42,960 nt of DNA from Gemmatimonadota bacterium (GCA_003223455.1 QHVE01000015.1:52982-95941); one strand, 5' to 3'; counted from the stretch's first letter, positions 25,169 to 33,374 are shown. Program-made: numbers and translations. The notes: generated by a model not told the origin, from the letters alone.

Positions 25169-25645
25169 TCAGCCCGAGTTCACGGCGGCCGCGATGGCCC
25201 GGATCGCGAGCACCGTGACGACCAGACCGCCCGCGACGAGGAGGACGATGCCGAGGAGCGTGCCGACCACCACGAGGCGGCTCGTGCGCGTCGTGGCCGC
25301 GGGACGTTCGATCGCACCCTCGAGCAGGGCCAGGTTGCGCAGGTTGGACTTGTATGCGACGTCGAACAGGTCGCCGGCGAGAGGCACCGTTCCGCCGATC
25401 GTGTCCACGGCGACGTTGGCCAGCATGCGCAGCACGACCGAGCGCGGCGCGCCGTGGCGTCGCGCGAGGAGCACGAGGTAGCCGGCGAGCGCCGCACCGG
25501 CGACGTCGCCAAGACCAGGGACGAGTCCGAGCACGGCGTCGGCCCCGAAGCGGATCTGTGTGCCGGGCACTCGGGCCGCCGAGTCCAGCAGGCGCGCCAG
25601 CCTGCGGGCGCGCGCGAGCGGATCGGCCGTCGGGAGCGACGTCAT
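25169..25645 (-). CDS. DUF4112 membrane protein
   Basis: This 158-residue protein of the DUF4112 family has the conserved segment RFGADAVLGLVPGLGDVAGAALAGYLV, then GGTVPLAGDLFDVAYKSNLRNLALLE. A C-terminal hydrophobic helix (LVVVGTLLGIVLLVAGGLVVTVLAI) suggests membrane anchoring. The start ATG (25645) overlaps the stop of the upstream gene (ATGA, 25642-25645), so the two are probably made together. Function is unknown. Confidence 0.85.
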   Translation of the reverse strand: MTSLPTADPLARARRLARLLDSAARVPGTQIRFGADAVLGLVPGLGDVAGAALAGYLVLLARRHGAPRSVVLRMLANVAVDTIGGTVPLAGDLFDVAYKSNLRNLALLEGAIERPAATTRTSRLVVVGTLLGIVLLVAGGLVVTVLAIRAIAAAVNSG

Positions 25646-26316
25646 TCCAGGTGCAGCCCGACGTGCAGACCCGGCTGGCCGGCGGGGGCGGGACGGACGA
25701 AGAAGTTCGCGTAGCGTCCGTCGTAGTGGATACGCACGGCGTGCATCACGGCGACCCCTCCGTAGATGAGCGTGATGTCTCCCTTCGACAGGGACGAGGT
25801 GCGCGCCATGAAGTCCACGTCGCTCACCGAAGCCGTCCGGCCGATCGTGACGTAGAACAGTGCAGTCGCGATGCCACCCGCCAGGACGCCGCGCTCGAAC
25901 GGCCCTCCACCGCGGTGCGGTACGTCGAGGATTCCCTCGTCGAGGAGCGCCTGGACGTTGAGCCCCATGCTCGAGAAGAGGAATTGCTGCTGCTTCTGGG
26001 TGTATGAGTTGAGCCCCGAGTACACCGTGGGGCGGCCCTTGCTGAACCCGAAGGTCGGATGTCCACCGACGGCGACGGCCGTGACGACGTGTGCACCTTC
26101 GTGGGCGAGGATGCTCGAGGCAAACCCCGCGGCCATGCGTCGCCAGTAGTGGTGGCGCGGCGCATTCGCGACGATGGTCGACGCGCTGGCCGTGTCGCGA
26201 TGGGGCGAGTCGGTCGACGCCTGGGCGTGAAGCCCGGCCGCGGGGATGCCCGCGACGGTGACGAAGGTCAACGCCGCGACGAGCACACGTGCGCGGGGAA
26301 AGGGGGACGATGGCAC
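25642..26316 (-). CDS. Exported/membrane protein with an HExxH motif
   Basis: This 224-residue protein has an N-terminal signal or anchor (residues 12-32). The segment ASSILAHEGAHVVTAVAVGG carries HEGAH, a zinc-protease HExxH signature on a hydrophobic helix, as in membrane-embedded M50-like enzymes. A second hydrophobic stretch follows (GVLAGGIATALFYVTIG). No family is recognised and a third metal ligand is not obvious, so protease activity is unproven. It is translationally coupled to the DUF4112 gene. It is divergent from the pterin dehydratase gene, with 92 bases between starts. Confidence 0.7.
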   Translation of the reverse strand: MPSSPFPRARVLVAALTFVTVAGIPAAGLHAQASTDSPHRDTASASTIVANAPRHHYWRRMAAGFASSILAHEGAHVVTAVAVGGHPTFGFSKGRPTVYSGLNSYTQKQQQFLFSSMGLNVQALLDEGILDVPHRGGGPFERGVLAGGIATALFYVTIGRTASVSDVDFMARTSSLSKGDITLIYGGVAVMHAVRIHYDGRYANFFVRPAPAGQPGLHVGLHLE

Positions 26317-26408
26317 AACGCAATATCGCCACCGTGCGTGTCCTGCACACCGCCGCCGGAAGTGGTATCATGCATGGGTAGGCTCGCCGACCTCCATTGG
26401 TTTCCCCG

Positions 26409-26696
26409 ATGCCACCACGCCTCTCCGATCTCGAGATCCATCGCGCGCTGGGCGCGCTGCCCGGCTGGTCGCGCCGCCGGACCGTGCTGACGAAGACGTA
26501 CACCTGGCCGACGTTCGCGCAGGGGATCGACTTCGTGGCTCGCGTGGCGAAGGCCGCCGACGCGATGAACCATCATCCCGACATCGACATCCGGTACACG
26601 AAGGTGACCTGCGCGCTCTCGACGCACGACGCGGGCGGGATCACCGAGCTCGATCTCAAGCTGGCGGCGGAGATCGAGAAGGTGGCGGCGGAGTAG
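26409..26696 (+). CDS. Pterin-4a-carbinolamine dehydratase
   Basis: This 95-residue enzyme dehydrates 4a-hydroxytetrahydrobiopterin, which recycles the cofactor of aromatic amino acid hydroxylases or related pterins. The active-site motif is clear: DAMNHHPDIDIRYTKVTCAL, with the paired His and following HPD. Length matches the family (about 95-110). ATG 26409 is preferred over an in-frame TTG at 26397 because it fits the family N-terminus (LSDLEIHRALGALPGW). A TATCAT (26366-26371) upstream could be a -10 box, without a clear -35. No hydroxylase gene lies in the window. Confidence 0.92.
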   Translation: MPPRLSDLEIHRALGALPGWSRRRTVLTKTYTWPTFAQGIDFVARVAKAADAMNHHPDIDIRYTKVTCALSTHDAGGITELDLKLAAEIEKVAAE

Positions 26697-26733
26697 CTTC
26701 GGGCGCGAACACACTTCGCTTCCGAGATCCGCC

Positions 26734-27423
26734 ATGCACGTCGAGCGTCACCGCACCGCACACGTCGGCTGGCTGCGCGCTGCGGTCCTCGGCGCGAACG
26801 ATGGCCTCATCTCGACGGCGAGCCTCGTCGTCGGCGTCGCGGCATCCGGTACGACACGCTCGGCGGTGCTGATCGCGGGCGTCGCCGGACTCGTCGCGGG
26901 CGCGATGTCGATGGCGGCCGGGGAGTTCGTGTCCGTGAGCTCGCAAGCGGACACCGAGAGCGCCGACCTCGCGCGCGAGCGGCGCGAGCTCGCGACGGAT
27001 CCGGTGGGCGAGCGGGCCGAGCTCACCAGCATCTACGTGCAGCGTGGCCTCACTCCAGAGCTGGCGGCGCAGGTGACGGAGCAGCTCATGGCTCACGATG
27101 CGCTGGGCGCGCACGCGCGCGACGAGCTCGGACTTTCGGAGATCACGGCCGCGCGGCCGCTGCAGGCGGCGGTCGCATCCGCTGCCGCGTTCGCACTGGG
27201 AGCGATCCTGCCGGTGCTCGTCGTCGCCTTCGTGCCCCCGCCGAGAATCGCCGTGCTCGTGACGGCGAGTGCACTCGTGATGCTCATGGTGCTGGGCGCC
27301 GTGGCAGCGAAAGTCGGAGCCGCGTCCGTCGTGCGTGGGGCGCTCCGCGTGGCGTTCTGGGGAGTGCTGGCGATGGGGGCGTCGGCGCTCGTCGGGCGAC
27401 TGTTCGGAACGACGGTCGCTTGA
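26734..27423 (+). CDS. VIT1/CCC1-family metal transporter
   Basis: This 229-residue inner-membrane protein belongs to the VIT family, which moves iron or manganese out of the cytoplasm. The first helix has the family signature RAAVLGANDGLISTASLVVGVA, and the second has GAMSMAAGEFVSVSSQADTE. A hydrophilic metal-binding-type helical region (about residues 72-130) is rich in Glu and Asp. Three more helices follow. It lies 37 bases after the pterin dehydratase and ends at a strong bidirectional hairpin. Confidence 0.9.
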   Translation: MHVERHRTAHVGWLRAAVLGANDGLISTASLVVGVAASGTTRSAVLIAGVAGLVAGAMSMAAGEFVSVSSQADTESADLARERRELATDPVGERAELTSIYVQRGLTPELAAQVTEQLMAHDALGAHARDELGLSEITAARPLQAAVASAAAFALGAILPVLVVAFVPPPRIAVLVTASALVMLMVLGAVAAKVGAASVVRGALRVAFWGVLAMGASALVGRLFGTTVA

Positions 27424-27446
27424 GGGGCTGGCGGCCTTCCTTCTGA

Positions 27447-27479
27447 AAGGCACTGCCGTACTCTGTACGGCAGTGCCTT
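27447..27479. terminator. Perfect 15-bp bidirectional hairpin between convergent genes
   Basis: AAGGCACTGCCGTAC (27447-27461) and its exact complement (27465-27479) enclose a 3-base loop. It lies between the VIT stop (27423) and the PIG-L stop (27479-27481), so the last base of the stem is part of the PIG-L stop codon. Confidence 0.85.
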
Positions 27480-28237
27480 CAAACGTTCGGAATCCCCCCG
27501 AACAGATCTTCACCGCTTCCCGACACACCCACCGCGACGAAGTAGTCTTCCGTCGCCGGCAGCGCCACGGTGCGAAAGTACGCCTCGTGCTCGCGCTGCG
27601 TGCGATGCGCGAAGTACGCCTCGAGCTTCTTCTCGTGCCACGCCTCCATCGGCACGCGAAGCTGGATCGGCTGTCCTTCCTGCGCCGGCCGGTCGCCGGG
27701 GAAGGGCATCGGCCACGTGACGTAGCAGAGCCGATCGGGCCGATGCGGCGCGAGACCGGATTCGAGCTGCTCCGGAAACGCCGCCGTTCCGGCGAGCAGC
27801 GCCGCCGACGTCGCGAAGCGGCAGATCGCCTTGTGATCGCGGTGGCCCGTCGGTGCGCCCTCCGGTCCGAACGTCAGCACCACCTGCGGCCGCTCGCGGC
27901 GGAGGAAGGCCACGATCTGGCCGATCACGACGTCGGGATCCGCCGCCGCGAGCGCGCCGTCCGGATGTCCGCCATGCTCCACGCGTTGCACGCCGAGCGC
28001 GGCGCACGCCCCGAGCAGTTCGGCGCGGCGGATTCGGCCCAGCTCCTCTCGGGACGAGAAGGGGACGCCGGACGCTCGTCCGGCATCCCCGTCGGTCGCG
28101 CAGTACAGCGTGACGCGCGCGCCCTCTTCGGCATGCTTCGCCAGAGTCCCGCCCGTGGCGAACGTCTCGTCGTCGGGATGCGCGAACACCGCCGCGAGCG
28201 AGCGCACGTGATGTCCGTCAGTCGCGGCGGCGGCCAC
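27479..28237 (-). CDS. PIG-L/LmbE-family deacetylase
   Basis: This 252-residue zinc deacetylase acts on N-acetylated sugars or related conjugates. The zinc-binding motif AHPDDE is at residues 19-24, and the third ligand region is TGHRDHKAI. Length and the end of the conserved core fit the family. The GTG start at 28237 overlaps the BI-1 stop by 20 bases; a GTG at 28207 (VRSLAAVFAHPDDE) is an alternative that starts just after that stop. The substrate is unknown. No mycothiol or bacillithiol genes are adjacent. Confidence 0.9.
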   Translation of the reverse strand: MAAAATDGHHVRSLAAVFAHPDDETFATGGTLAKHAEEGARVTLYCATDGDAGRASGVPFSSREELGRIRRAELLGACAALGVQRVEHGGHPDGALAAADPDVVIGQIVAFLRRERPQVVLTFGPEGAPTGHRDHKAICRFATSAALLAGTAAFPEQLESGLAPHRPDRLCYVTWPMPFPGDRPAQEGQPIQLRVPMEAWHEKKLEAYFAHRTQREHEAYFRTVALPATEDYFVAVGVSGSGEDLFGGIPNV

Positions 28238-28895
28238 CGAGCAGCGAGAGGATGGCGAGGAAGAGGTTGAGCAGGTCGAGGTAGATGTTCACCGCGGCCG
28301 GTACGTAGTCGTCGGGCCCATACTGCCCCGACCGCACGATTCGCCACGTGTCGAACACCAGCAGGCCGCTGAACACGAGCACGGTGCCGCCCGCGATCCA
28401 GACCGACGCAGCCGCGCTGCCGACGAACATGTTGATCAGCGACGTCGCGATGAGCACCCACAACCCGACGATGAAGAAGCTGCCCCAGGCGCTGAAGTCG
28501 CGCCGGCTCATCACGGCGTAGAGCGACAGCACGCCGAACGTCGAGAGGGTGAGCATGCCTGCCTGTCCGACGATCCCCGGGCTGCTCCGCTCCGCCATGA
28601 ACAGGAAGGGCGCGATCCAGATCCCCTCGATGAAGGTGAAGATGAGGGTGAGGATGATGTTCTTGGGAAAGCTGCGCCGCGCCTGCATCGCCATGAACAG
28701 CGGCGCGAACATCGCCAGCATGGTGATGATCGGATGGCGCGCCACCGCCTGCATGAGCGCCGGCTGCGTGAACCCGAAGGCGACGCCGAGCGCGGTGACG
28801 ATGATGCTGATGAAGACGAGGCCGTAGGTGCGCCGAACGAGCGTCGCACGCTCCTGGCCGGTCCGAACGAGGGTCCCAGTGTAGGGGACGCCCAT
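28218..28895 (-). CDS. Bax inhibitor-1 (BI-1/YccA) family membrane protein
   Basis: This 225-residue protein has seven predicted transmembrane helices. It is a TMBIM/BI-1 family member, a group linked to calcium leak and membrane protein quality control. Typical segments are YGLVFISIIVTALGVAFGF, GIWIAPFLFM and a C-terminal NIYLDLLNLFLAILSLLGGRRRD. GGAG sits eight bases before the ATG. A TATATT on the minus strand (28923-28928) could be a -10 box, though no -35 was found. The gene overlaps PIG-L downstream. Confidence 0.92.
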   Translation of the reverse strand: MGVPYTGTLVRTGQERATLVRRTYGLVFISIIVTALGVAFGFTQPALMQAVARHPIITMLAMFAPLFMAMQARRSFPKNIILTLIFTFIEGIWIAPFLFMAERSSPGIVGQAGMLTLSTFGVLSLYAVMSRRDFSAWGSFFIVGLWVLIATSLINMFVGSAAASVWIAGGTVLVFSGLLVFDTWRIVRSGQYGPDDYVPAAVNIYLDLLNLFLAILSLLGGRRRD

Positions 28896-28975
28896 GGGGA
28901 TGCTCCGTGTGGGGGTGTAGGAAATATACCCCTTGGACGATTCAGGGAGCCATTGGGACTTGGACGCGGTGCGCT

Positions 28976-29135
28976 GGTGAGTTGGATAGCTAGTTAGTTG
29001 GACGGTGAGCGAGTGAACGGAACGGCTCTGGCTACGAACCAGCGTGGAGATCCCTCGGCGGGGCTTCCACGCCGGTTCTGACCAGGGCCGTCACTCACCA
29101 ATCAACCGACCAGCCAACCAACGATCCAACTCACC
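28976..29135. repeat. About 160-bp palindromic intergenic element, copy 2
   Basis: The outer arms are GGTGAGTTGG (28976-28985) and CCAACTCACC (29126-29135). The inner arms form a long hairpin: ACGGCTCTGG...GAACC.GCGTGGA near 29020-29050 pairs with TCCACGC.GGTTC...CCAGGGCCGT near 29066-29092. Its right third matches copy 1 (5157-5196) almost exactly. It lies between the end of the DUF4097 operon and the BI-1 gene, both on the minus strand. That is the same type of position as copy 1: after a stop and before a start. Confidence 0.85.
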
Positions 29136-29155
29136 GACTCACCGCAGTCCGGCAC

Positions 29156-29965
29156 TCACCGTTTACGCAGTTCAACATTCCCATTCACGGTGGACAACCG
29201 GATCCGCCGTCCGCCCTTGCCCACGGTGGCGCGCAGGTGGCGTGGGTCGACGCGGCCGGTGATCGTCACCGGCCAGTCCGTCTGGAAGCGGCCGTTCACC
29301 GTGCTCAACTCGATCTGGGCGTCGATGTCCTCCCCGAACTCGGCGATCACGTTCCCGTTCACGCTGGAGAAATCGAGGTCCTCACTGGTGCCCACGCGTC
29401 CCATCCGCGCGTGGACGGTGCCGTTCACGCTGCTCGCCTGCACAGGGCCACCGCTGCTCGTCGCGTCCACGCCGCCGTTCACGGAGCCCGCCTCCACCTC
29501 ACCCGTCGCGCCCTCCACACTCACGCCGCCGTTCACCGACCACGCCCCGACGTTCACCCCCTTGGGGAGGCGCACCTCGAAGTCCACGGCCACGTCGTTG
29601 TTCCGGCGATGGCCACCATCGTCGTGCGAGCGGTAGCCGCTCTCGTCGCACGTGGCGTTCTCCGACCAGTACGCACAGACGAGGATGCTGCCGTCCGACG
29701 ACTTCCTGCTCTCGATGCGCACGAGGGCCGGATCGCCGCGGCGCCAGCTCTTGGTGGCGACGATCTCGACGCGATCGCTCGTCGAGGGATGCACGCGGAC
29801 CTCGCCGATCACGTTGCGCACGCGCAGCCACTGGCCGGCGGGCACGCGCTCGTTGAGGGTGAAGGCGCGCTCCTGCTGACGATCCTGCCGGTCCTGCGCC
29901 CCGAGCACCGCGGGCGCGAGCGCCAGCACGAGGGCAGCGACTGCTGCGGACGAGCGAAGAGCCAT
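29156..29965 (-). CDS. DUF4097-type beta-helix protein, exported
   Basis: This 269-residue exported protein (signal peptide residues 1-22, ending VLGAQ) has a repeated SVNG/TVNG pattern (for example WSVNGGVSVEGATG, GSVNGGVDATSSG, SSVNGNVIAEFG, STVNGNVELRKR). Such DUF4097 repeats build a beta-solenoid; function is unknown. The start ATG 29965 has GGAG seven bases upstream. It is the last gene of the sigma / anti-sigma operon, 32 bases after a second DUF4097 gene. Expression is presumably under the ECF sigma factor (inferred from position). Confidence 0.85.
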   Translation of the reverse strand: MALRSSAAVAALVLALAPAVLGAQDRQDRQQERAFTLNERVPAGQWLRVRNVIGEVRVHPSTSDRVEIVATKSWRRGDPALVRIESRKSSDGSILVCAYWSENATCDESGYRSHDDGGHRRNNDVAVDFEVRLPKGVNVGAWSVNGGVSVEGATGEVEAGSVNGGVDATSSGGPVQASSVNGTVHARMGRVGTSEDLDFSSVNGNVIAEFGEDIDAQIELSTVNGRFQTDWPVTITGRVDPRHLRATVGKGGRRIRLSTVNGNVELRKR

Positions 29966-29997
29966 CGGTCGATCTCCAGGTGAGAGGTGCGGCATCA

Positions 29998-31068
29998 TCA
30001 CCGCTGTCCGGTCGAAGAGAGGGTCACGTCGCCGCTGAACGTCTCAGCCATGATACGTGCCGTGCCCTGTCCCAGCGAGAAGTTGAGCTTCTTGGCCTGC
30101 GAAGCGCCGATGCCGTGCGTCCCCGGGGTGAGCGTGATCGGGAACGCGCTGTCGATCTCGCCGCTGAACGTGGAGAGGCTGAGCTGCGCTCCGACGTTGG
30201 CTGGCAGCGTAAGCCGGATCTCGCCGGAGTGCGTCGTGAACTCGTAGCGGCCGGTGCTCACGATGGTGCCGCCGAACTCGAGGTCACCGCTGGTGCTGTG
30301 TGTGCGCACCACCTTGGACACGACGTCCTTCAGGTCGATGTCGCCGCTCACCGTCTCGATCTCCACGTCGCCGCGTGCGCGATCGAGTGAGATGTCGCCC
30401 GACAGTGTGTGGAGGTTGGCGGTACCGCGCACGCCTTCGATCGTGATGTCGCCCGACAGCGTCTCGGCCTCCAGATTGTCGCCCGCGTCGCGAATCTCGA
30501 TGTCTCCGCTCTGCGCGTGGGCCTCGATGTCGCCGTGCACGCCGTGGACCGCGAGCGAGCCGCTCCACGTGCTCGCCTCGAGACGCACGCCGGCAGGCAC
30601 CGACAGCTCGAAGTGCGCGTCGTTGCACCCGCGGTTCGACGCCGGCTCCAGCGTGGCGTTCGCGCCGCTGCTCACGAACCGGATCGCGCCGCGCTCGGTG
30701 CGCGCCTTGACCACGATCTGGTTGCGCTCCGTCCCCGTGATCACAACGTCGCCACCGGGGCAGCTCACGTTCACCGTCCCGCGTGCGTCGAACGTGACCG
30801 TCGTGTCGAGCACTCCGGCAAGCTCGCGCTCGCGCCGCTCCTGCTCGCGCTCACGATCGCGCTCGGCGCGTGCCTGGTCCTGGTCACGTGCGCGTTCGGC
30901 GCGCTCCTCTGCCTGCTCACGCTCCCGCTCGCGACGGTCTCGCTCGCGTTCCCGCTCGCGTTCGACACGCTCCTGCTCGCGCTCGCGATCGGCCGAGGAT
31001 TGCGCCGAGCTCGGCGAAGGCACCGCGAGCGCGAGTGCGGCCATCAGTAGGACGAGGTGGCGGGGCAT
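29998..31068 (-). CDS. DUF4097-type protein with a long Arg/Glu helix
   Basis: This 356-residue exported protein has a signal peptide (residues 1-22, ending SSAQ). Residues about 24-84 are almost only Arg, Glu, Asp, Gln and Ala (for example REREQERVERERERERDRRE), which predicts a single stable charged helix. After it, DUF4097 repeats recur with the motif SGDI/SGDV (residues about 170-340). The helix could space the beta-solenoid from the membrane or act as a rod. It sits 13 bases after the anti-sigma gene, so it is likely co-transcribed. Confidence 0.85.
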   Translation of the reverse strand: MPRHLVLLMAALALAVPSPSSAQSSADREREQERVERERERERDRREREREQAEERAERARDQDQARAERDREREQERRERELAGVLDTTVTFDARGTVNVSCPGGDVVITGTERNQIVVKARTERGAIRFVSSGANATLEPASNRGCNDAHFELSVPAGVRLEASTWSGSLAVHGVHGDIEAHAQSGDIEIRDAGDNLEAETLSGDITIEGVRGTANLHTLSGDISLDRARGDVEIETVSGDIDLKDVVSKVVRTHSTSGDLEFGGTIVSTGRYEFTTHSGEIRLTLPANVGAQLSLSTFSGEIDSAFPITLTPGTHGIGASQAKKLNFSLGQGTARIMAETFSGDVTLSSTGQR

Positions 31069-31081
31069 GCGTTGATATCCT

Positions 31082-31966
31082 CTAGGTGCGCGCGGGCAGC
31101 ATCGCCGCCGTCCGCAGCAGCTCGACTTTCTTTTCGAGCGAATGATTGAGTTGGTTGGCCAGGAACCCGCTCGCCGGATCCTTCGCCAGTGCCGACCGGC
31201 TCTGAGCGATCGCCGAGTCGATCACGGCGATACTCTGCTCGAGCACGGCGATCGTCCTGGGGTCGAGCTGGGAGCGGCGTGTCTTCATGATCGTGCGGAG
31301 CTTCGAGATCTCGCGATCGTAGACCGGCTCGGTCTCGCTCATCACACCGTCCGCGCGGACGAGCCGGGTGTTGCTCGTCCCGCTTCGGCCGGAGGCCTCG
31401 CGGTTCGACGCCACCGCGGCCGGGGCACGCTGACCGCTGCGCTGCGCGCCCGGCTGGCCCATGGTGGTCCCGCTGGGCGATGACGGGGCGGGCGGGGTGA
31501 CCGCGACCTCCAAGGACTGCGTTCCCGGCCGGGTGACGGACTCGCGCGCCGCGCTCCGCGAGGCGGGTGCCGAAGCAACCGCCGCCGACGGGGCGTAGCG
31601 CGCTCGCGTTGCGTAGTGCGTGATCCCCGCCGTGATGACGACCAGCGCTGCCGCGGCGATCGCCGGCCGCGCCCACGAGCGGCGCGCCGGCACGATCGTC
31701 CGCGTGGCAGCTCGCTCCATCGGCAGGACGCGCGCGTCGATCCGTTCGGCGATCCCGCTCCACAGATCCCGTGACGGCGTCAGCGCCGGCAGTACCGCCG
31801 CCTGCCGCGGGATGTCGCGCAGATCGGCCAGCAGCGCGCTGCACGCAGCGCACTCGTCGGCATGCGCCTCGACCGCCTCGCGAACCGCGTGAGGGGCATC
31901 CCCCTCGAGGTAGTCCGCGAGTGCCGCGGCGAACCCGTCGCAATCCAGTGGCATGTAGACGCTCAT
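31082..31966 (-). CDS. Anti-sigma factor with zinc-finger domain
   Basis: This 294-residue inner-membrane protein is the likely partner of the ECF sigma factor. The cytoplasmic N-terminus has the ZAS-type motif HADECAACSALL (H-x3-C-x2-C). A transmembrane helix follows (about 100-117, AIAAAALVVITAGITHYA), then a Ser/Ala/Pro-rich periplasmic stretch and a C-terminal helical region (about 215-290). The ATG overlaps the sigma stop (ATGA, 31963-31966). No protease that would cleave it is encoded nearby, so its release mechanism cannot be read here. Confidence 0.88.
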   Translation of the reverse strand: MSVYMPLDCDGFAAALADYLEGDAPHAVREAVEAHADECAACSALLADLRDIPRQAAVLPALTPSRDLWSGIAERIDARVLPMERAATRTIVPARRSWARPAIAAAALVVITAGITHYATRARYAPSAAVASAPASRSAARESVTRPGTQSLEVAVTPPAPSSPSGTTMGQPGAQRSGQRAPAAVASNREASGRSGTSNTRLVRADGVMSETEPVYDREISKLRTIMKTRRSQLDPRTIAVLEQSIAVIDSAIAQSRSALAKDPASGFLANQLNHSLEKKVELLRTAAMLPART

Positions 31967-32535
31967 CGATTCAGTGCCTCCCGCAAGAGGAGCCGTGCGC
32001 GATGAAGCTGCGCTTTCGTGGCTCCGGATGTCACGCCGAGCATCTCGGCGATCTCTTCGTGCTTGTAGCCTTCCACGTCGTGCAGCGTGAACACGCGTCG
32101 TGCGCCTGGCGGCAGCTTCGCGATCGCCGCCTCGAGATCCATCCGGTCGCCCGGCGCCAGCGGTCGTGCAGGCAGCGCGTCCACGCCGTTCCCCTCGTCG
32201 TCGTCCTCGAAGCGCGACCGCGAGCGCCCTTCGGACTTCCTCGCGTTCAGGACCACGTTCACCGTCATTCGGTGGAGCCAGGTGCCGAACGCGCTCTCGC
32301 CGCGAAAGAGGTGCAGCTTCTCCCACGCCCGCACGAACACGTCCTGCGTCAGCTCCTCCGCGCGGGTCCGATCCGCGACCATTCGCGCACACAGCGAGAA
32401 GACTCGGGTCACGTGCAGCCGGTACAGCCGCTCGAACGCGTGACGGTCCCCCGCGGCTGCGAGCGCCACGTCCGGATCGGCTACGTACGATGGCGTTGGA
32501 GCCGTCATCGGTTCGGGCAAGGCCACGGCAGTCAT
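31963..32535 (-). CDS. ECF RNA polymerase sigma factor (RpoE-like)
   Basis: This 190-residue ECF sigma factor has region 2 as FERLYRLHVTRVFSLCARMV and AEELTQDVFVRAWEKLHLFR, and region 4 as LPPGARRVFTLHDVEGYKHEEIAEMLGVTSGATKAQLHRARLLLREAL. It probably controls its own operon and envelope-related genes. I looked for an ECF-type promoter in the 63 bases upstream (32536-32598) and found none I can support. The gene is followed in coupled order by the anti-sigma and two DUF4097 genes. Confidence 0.93.
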   Translation of the reverse strand: MTAVALPEPMTAPTPSYVADPDVALAAAGDRHAFERLYRLHVTRVFSLCARMVADRTRAEELTQDVFVRAWEKLHLFRGESAFGTWLHRMTVNVVLNARKSEGRSRSRFEDDDEGNGVDALPARPLAPGDRMDLEAAIAKLPPGARRVFTLHDVEGYKHEEIAEMLGVTSGATKAQLHRARLLLREALNR

Positions 32536-32598
32536 CGGTCTTCTGGTCCCCCGCTATGCACGGGATGGGATACCCAGATGACCCGGAAGGTTTGAAGA

Positions 32599-33258
32599 TC
32601 AGCCTGTCGGGGTTGGGAAGCGAGCCACGACGCGCCGGAGCTCCTCGACCTGGTCGATCACGAGGTCGGCGCCCGCGCGCTCCATCTCCTCGCGGCTGAA
32701 GGCGCCCCACGTCACGCCGATCGTCCTGACGCCGGCGGCGCGACCGGACTCGACGTCGTGGGGGGAGTCGCCGACGAACAGAGCATTGGCTGCGGGCACG
32801 CCCAAAAGGGCGAGCGCCCGCTCCACGGGCTCGGGGTGCGGCTTGTGCCTGACGCAGCTGTCGCAGCCGACGACGGTCGGGATGAGGCGGTCCAGCCCGA
32901 CGTGCAGGAGGGCCTTTTCAGCCAGCCAGTCGGCCTTGCTCGTCACCAGGGCCATCCGGTGGCCCGCATCGGCGAGCCATTTCACCGTCTCGACGATCCC
33001 CTCGTACGGCCGGATCAGCCGGTCGTGGTGCTCCAGCTGATAGGCGCGGAACCGCTGGAGGAGCTGGTCGGCCTCCGCGTCGTCCCGGGCGTATTCGCGG
33101 AGGACGGTCAGCAGCGGCCGCCCGATGTCCGCGCGCCACTCCTCGTCCGTGGGCACCCGGCCGCTGAAGCCGACGAAGGCGTGGCGCGCCGAGCCGAGGA
33201 TGAGCTCGAGGGAATCGATGAGGGTGCCGTCGAGGTCGAAGAGGATGGCGGGGAGCAT
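32599..33258 (-). CDS. HAD-superfamily phosphatase (phosphoglycolate phosphatase-like)
   Basis: This 219-residue cytoplasmic HAD hydrolase has motif I FDLDGT with D8 and D10, the motif II region MALVTSKADWL, the motif III Lys in RHKPHPEPVERAL, and motif IV FVGDSPHDVESGRAAG. The cap domain is inserted between motif I and II, as in phosphoglycolate phosphatases. The substrate is unproven. ATG 33258 begins the family start LPAILFDLDGT. It lies 63 bases upstream of the sigma gene on the same strand and is divergent from the glycosyltransferase gene. Confidence 0.88.
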   Translation of the reverse strand: MLPAILFDLDGTLIDSLELILGSARHAFVGFSGRVPTDEEWRADIGRPLLTVLREYARDDAEADQLLQRFRAYQLEHHDRLIRPYEGIVETVKWLADAGHRMALVTSKADWLAEKALLHVGLDRLIPTVVGCDSCVRHKPHPEPVERALALLGVPAANALFVGDSPHDVESGRAAGVRTIGVTWGAFSREEMERAGADLVIDQVEELRRVVARFPTPTG

Positions 33259-33374
33259 GTCCCAAACTAGTCTTTGGAAGCGGACCGGGTGGCGCCCGAC
33301 GAGCAGTTGACTCGCCTTCGACCGGGGACGAACCTTCGCCGCCGCGTCCCACAGTCCCGCCCGACAGGAAGGCC

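Noticed and set aside
28050-28096. Repeated GGGGACGCCGGACG-like bases in the PIG-L gene as a repeat element
   Set aside because: It lies within the conserved coding part and shows no extended arms or second copy.
33307-33335. TTGACT followed 17 bases later by GAACCT as a promoter for the GT39-like gene
   Set aside because: The -10 candidate matches the consensus poorly, so it is not listed as a feature.
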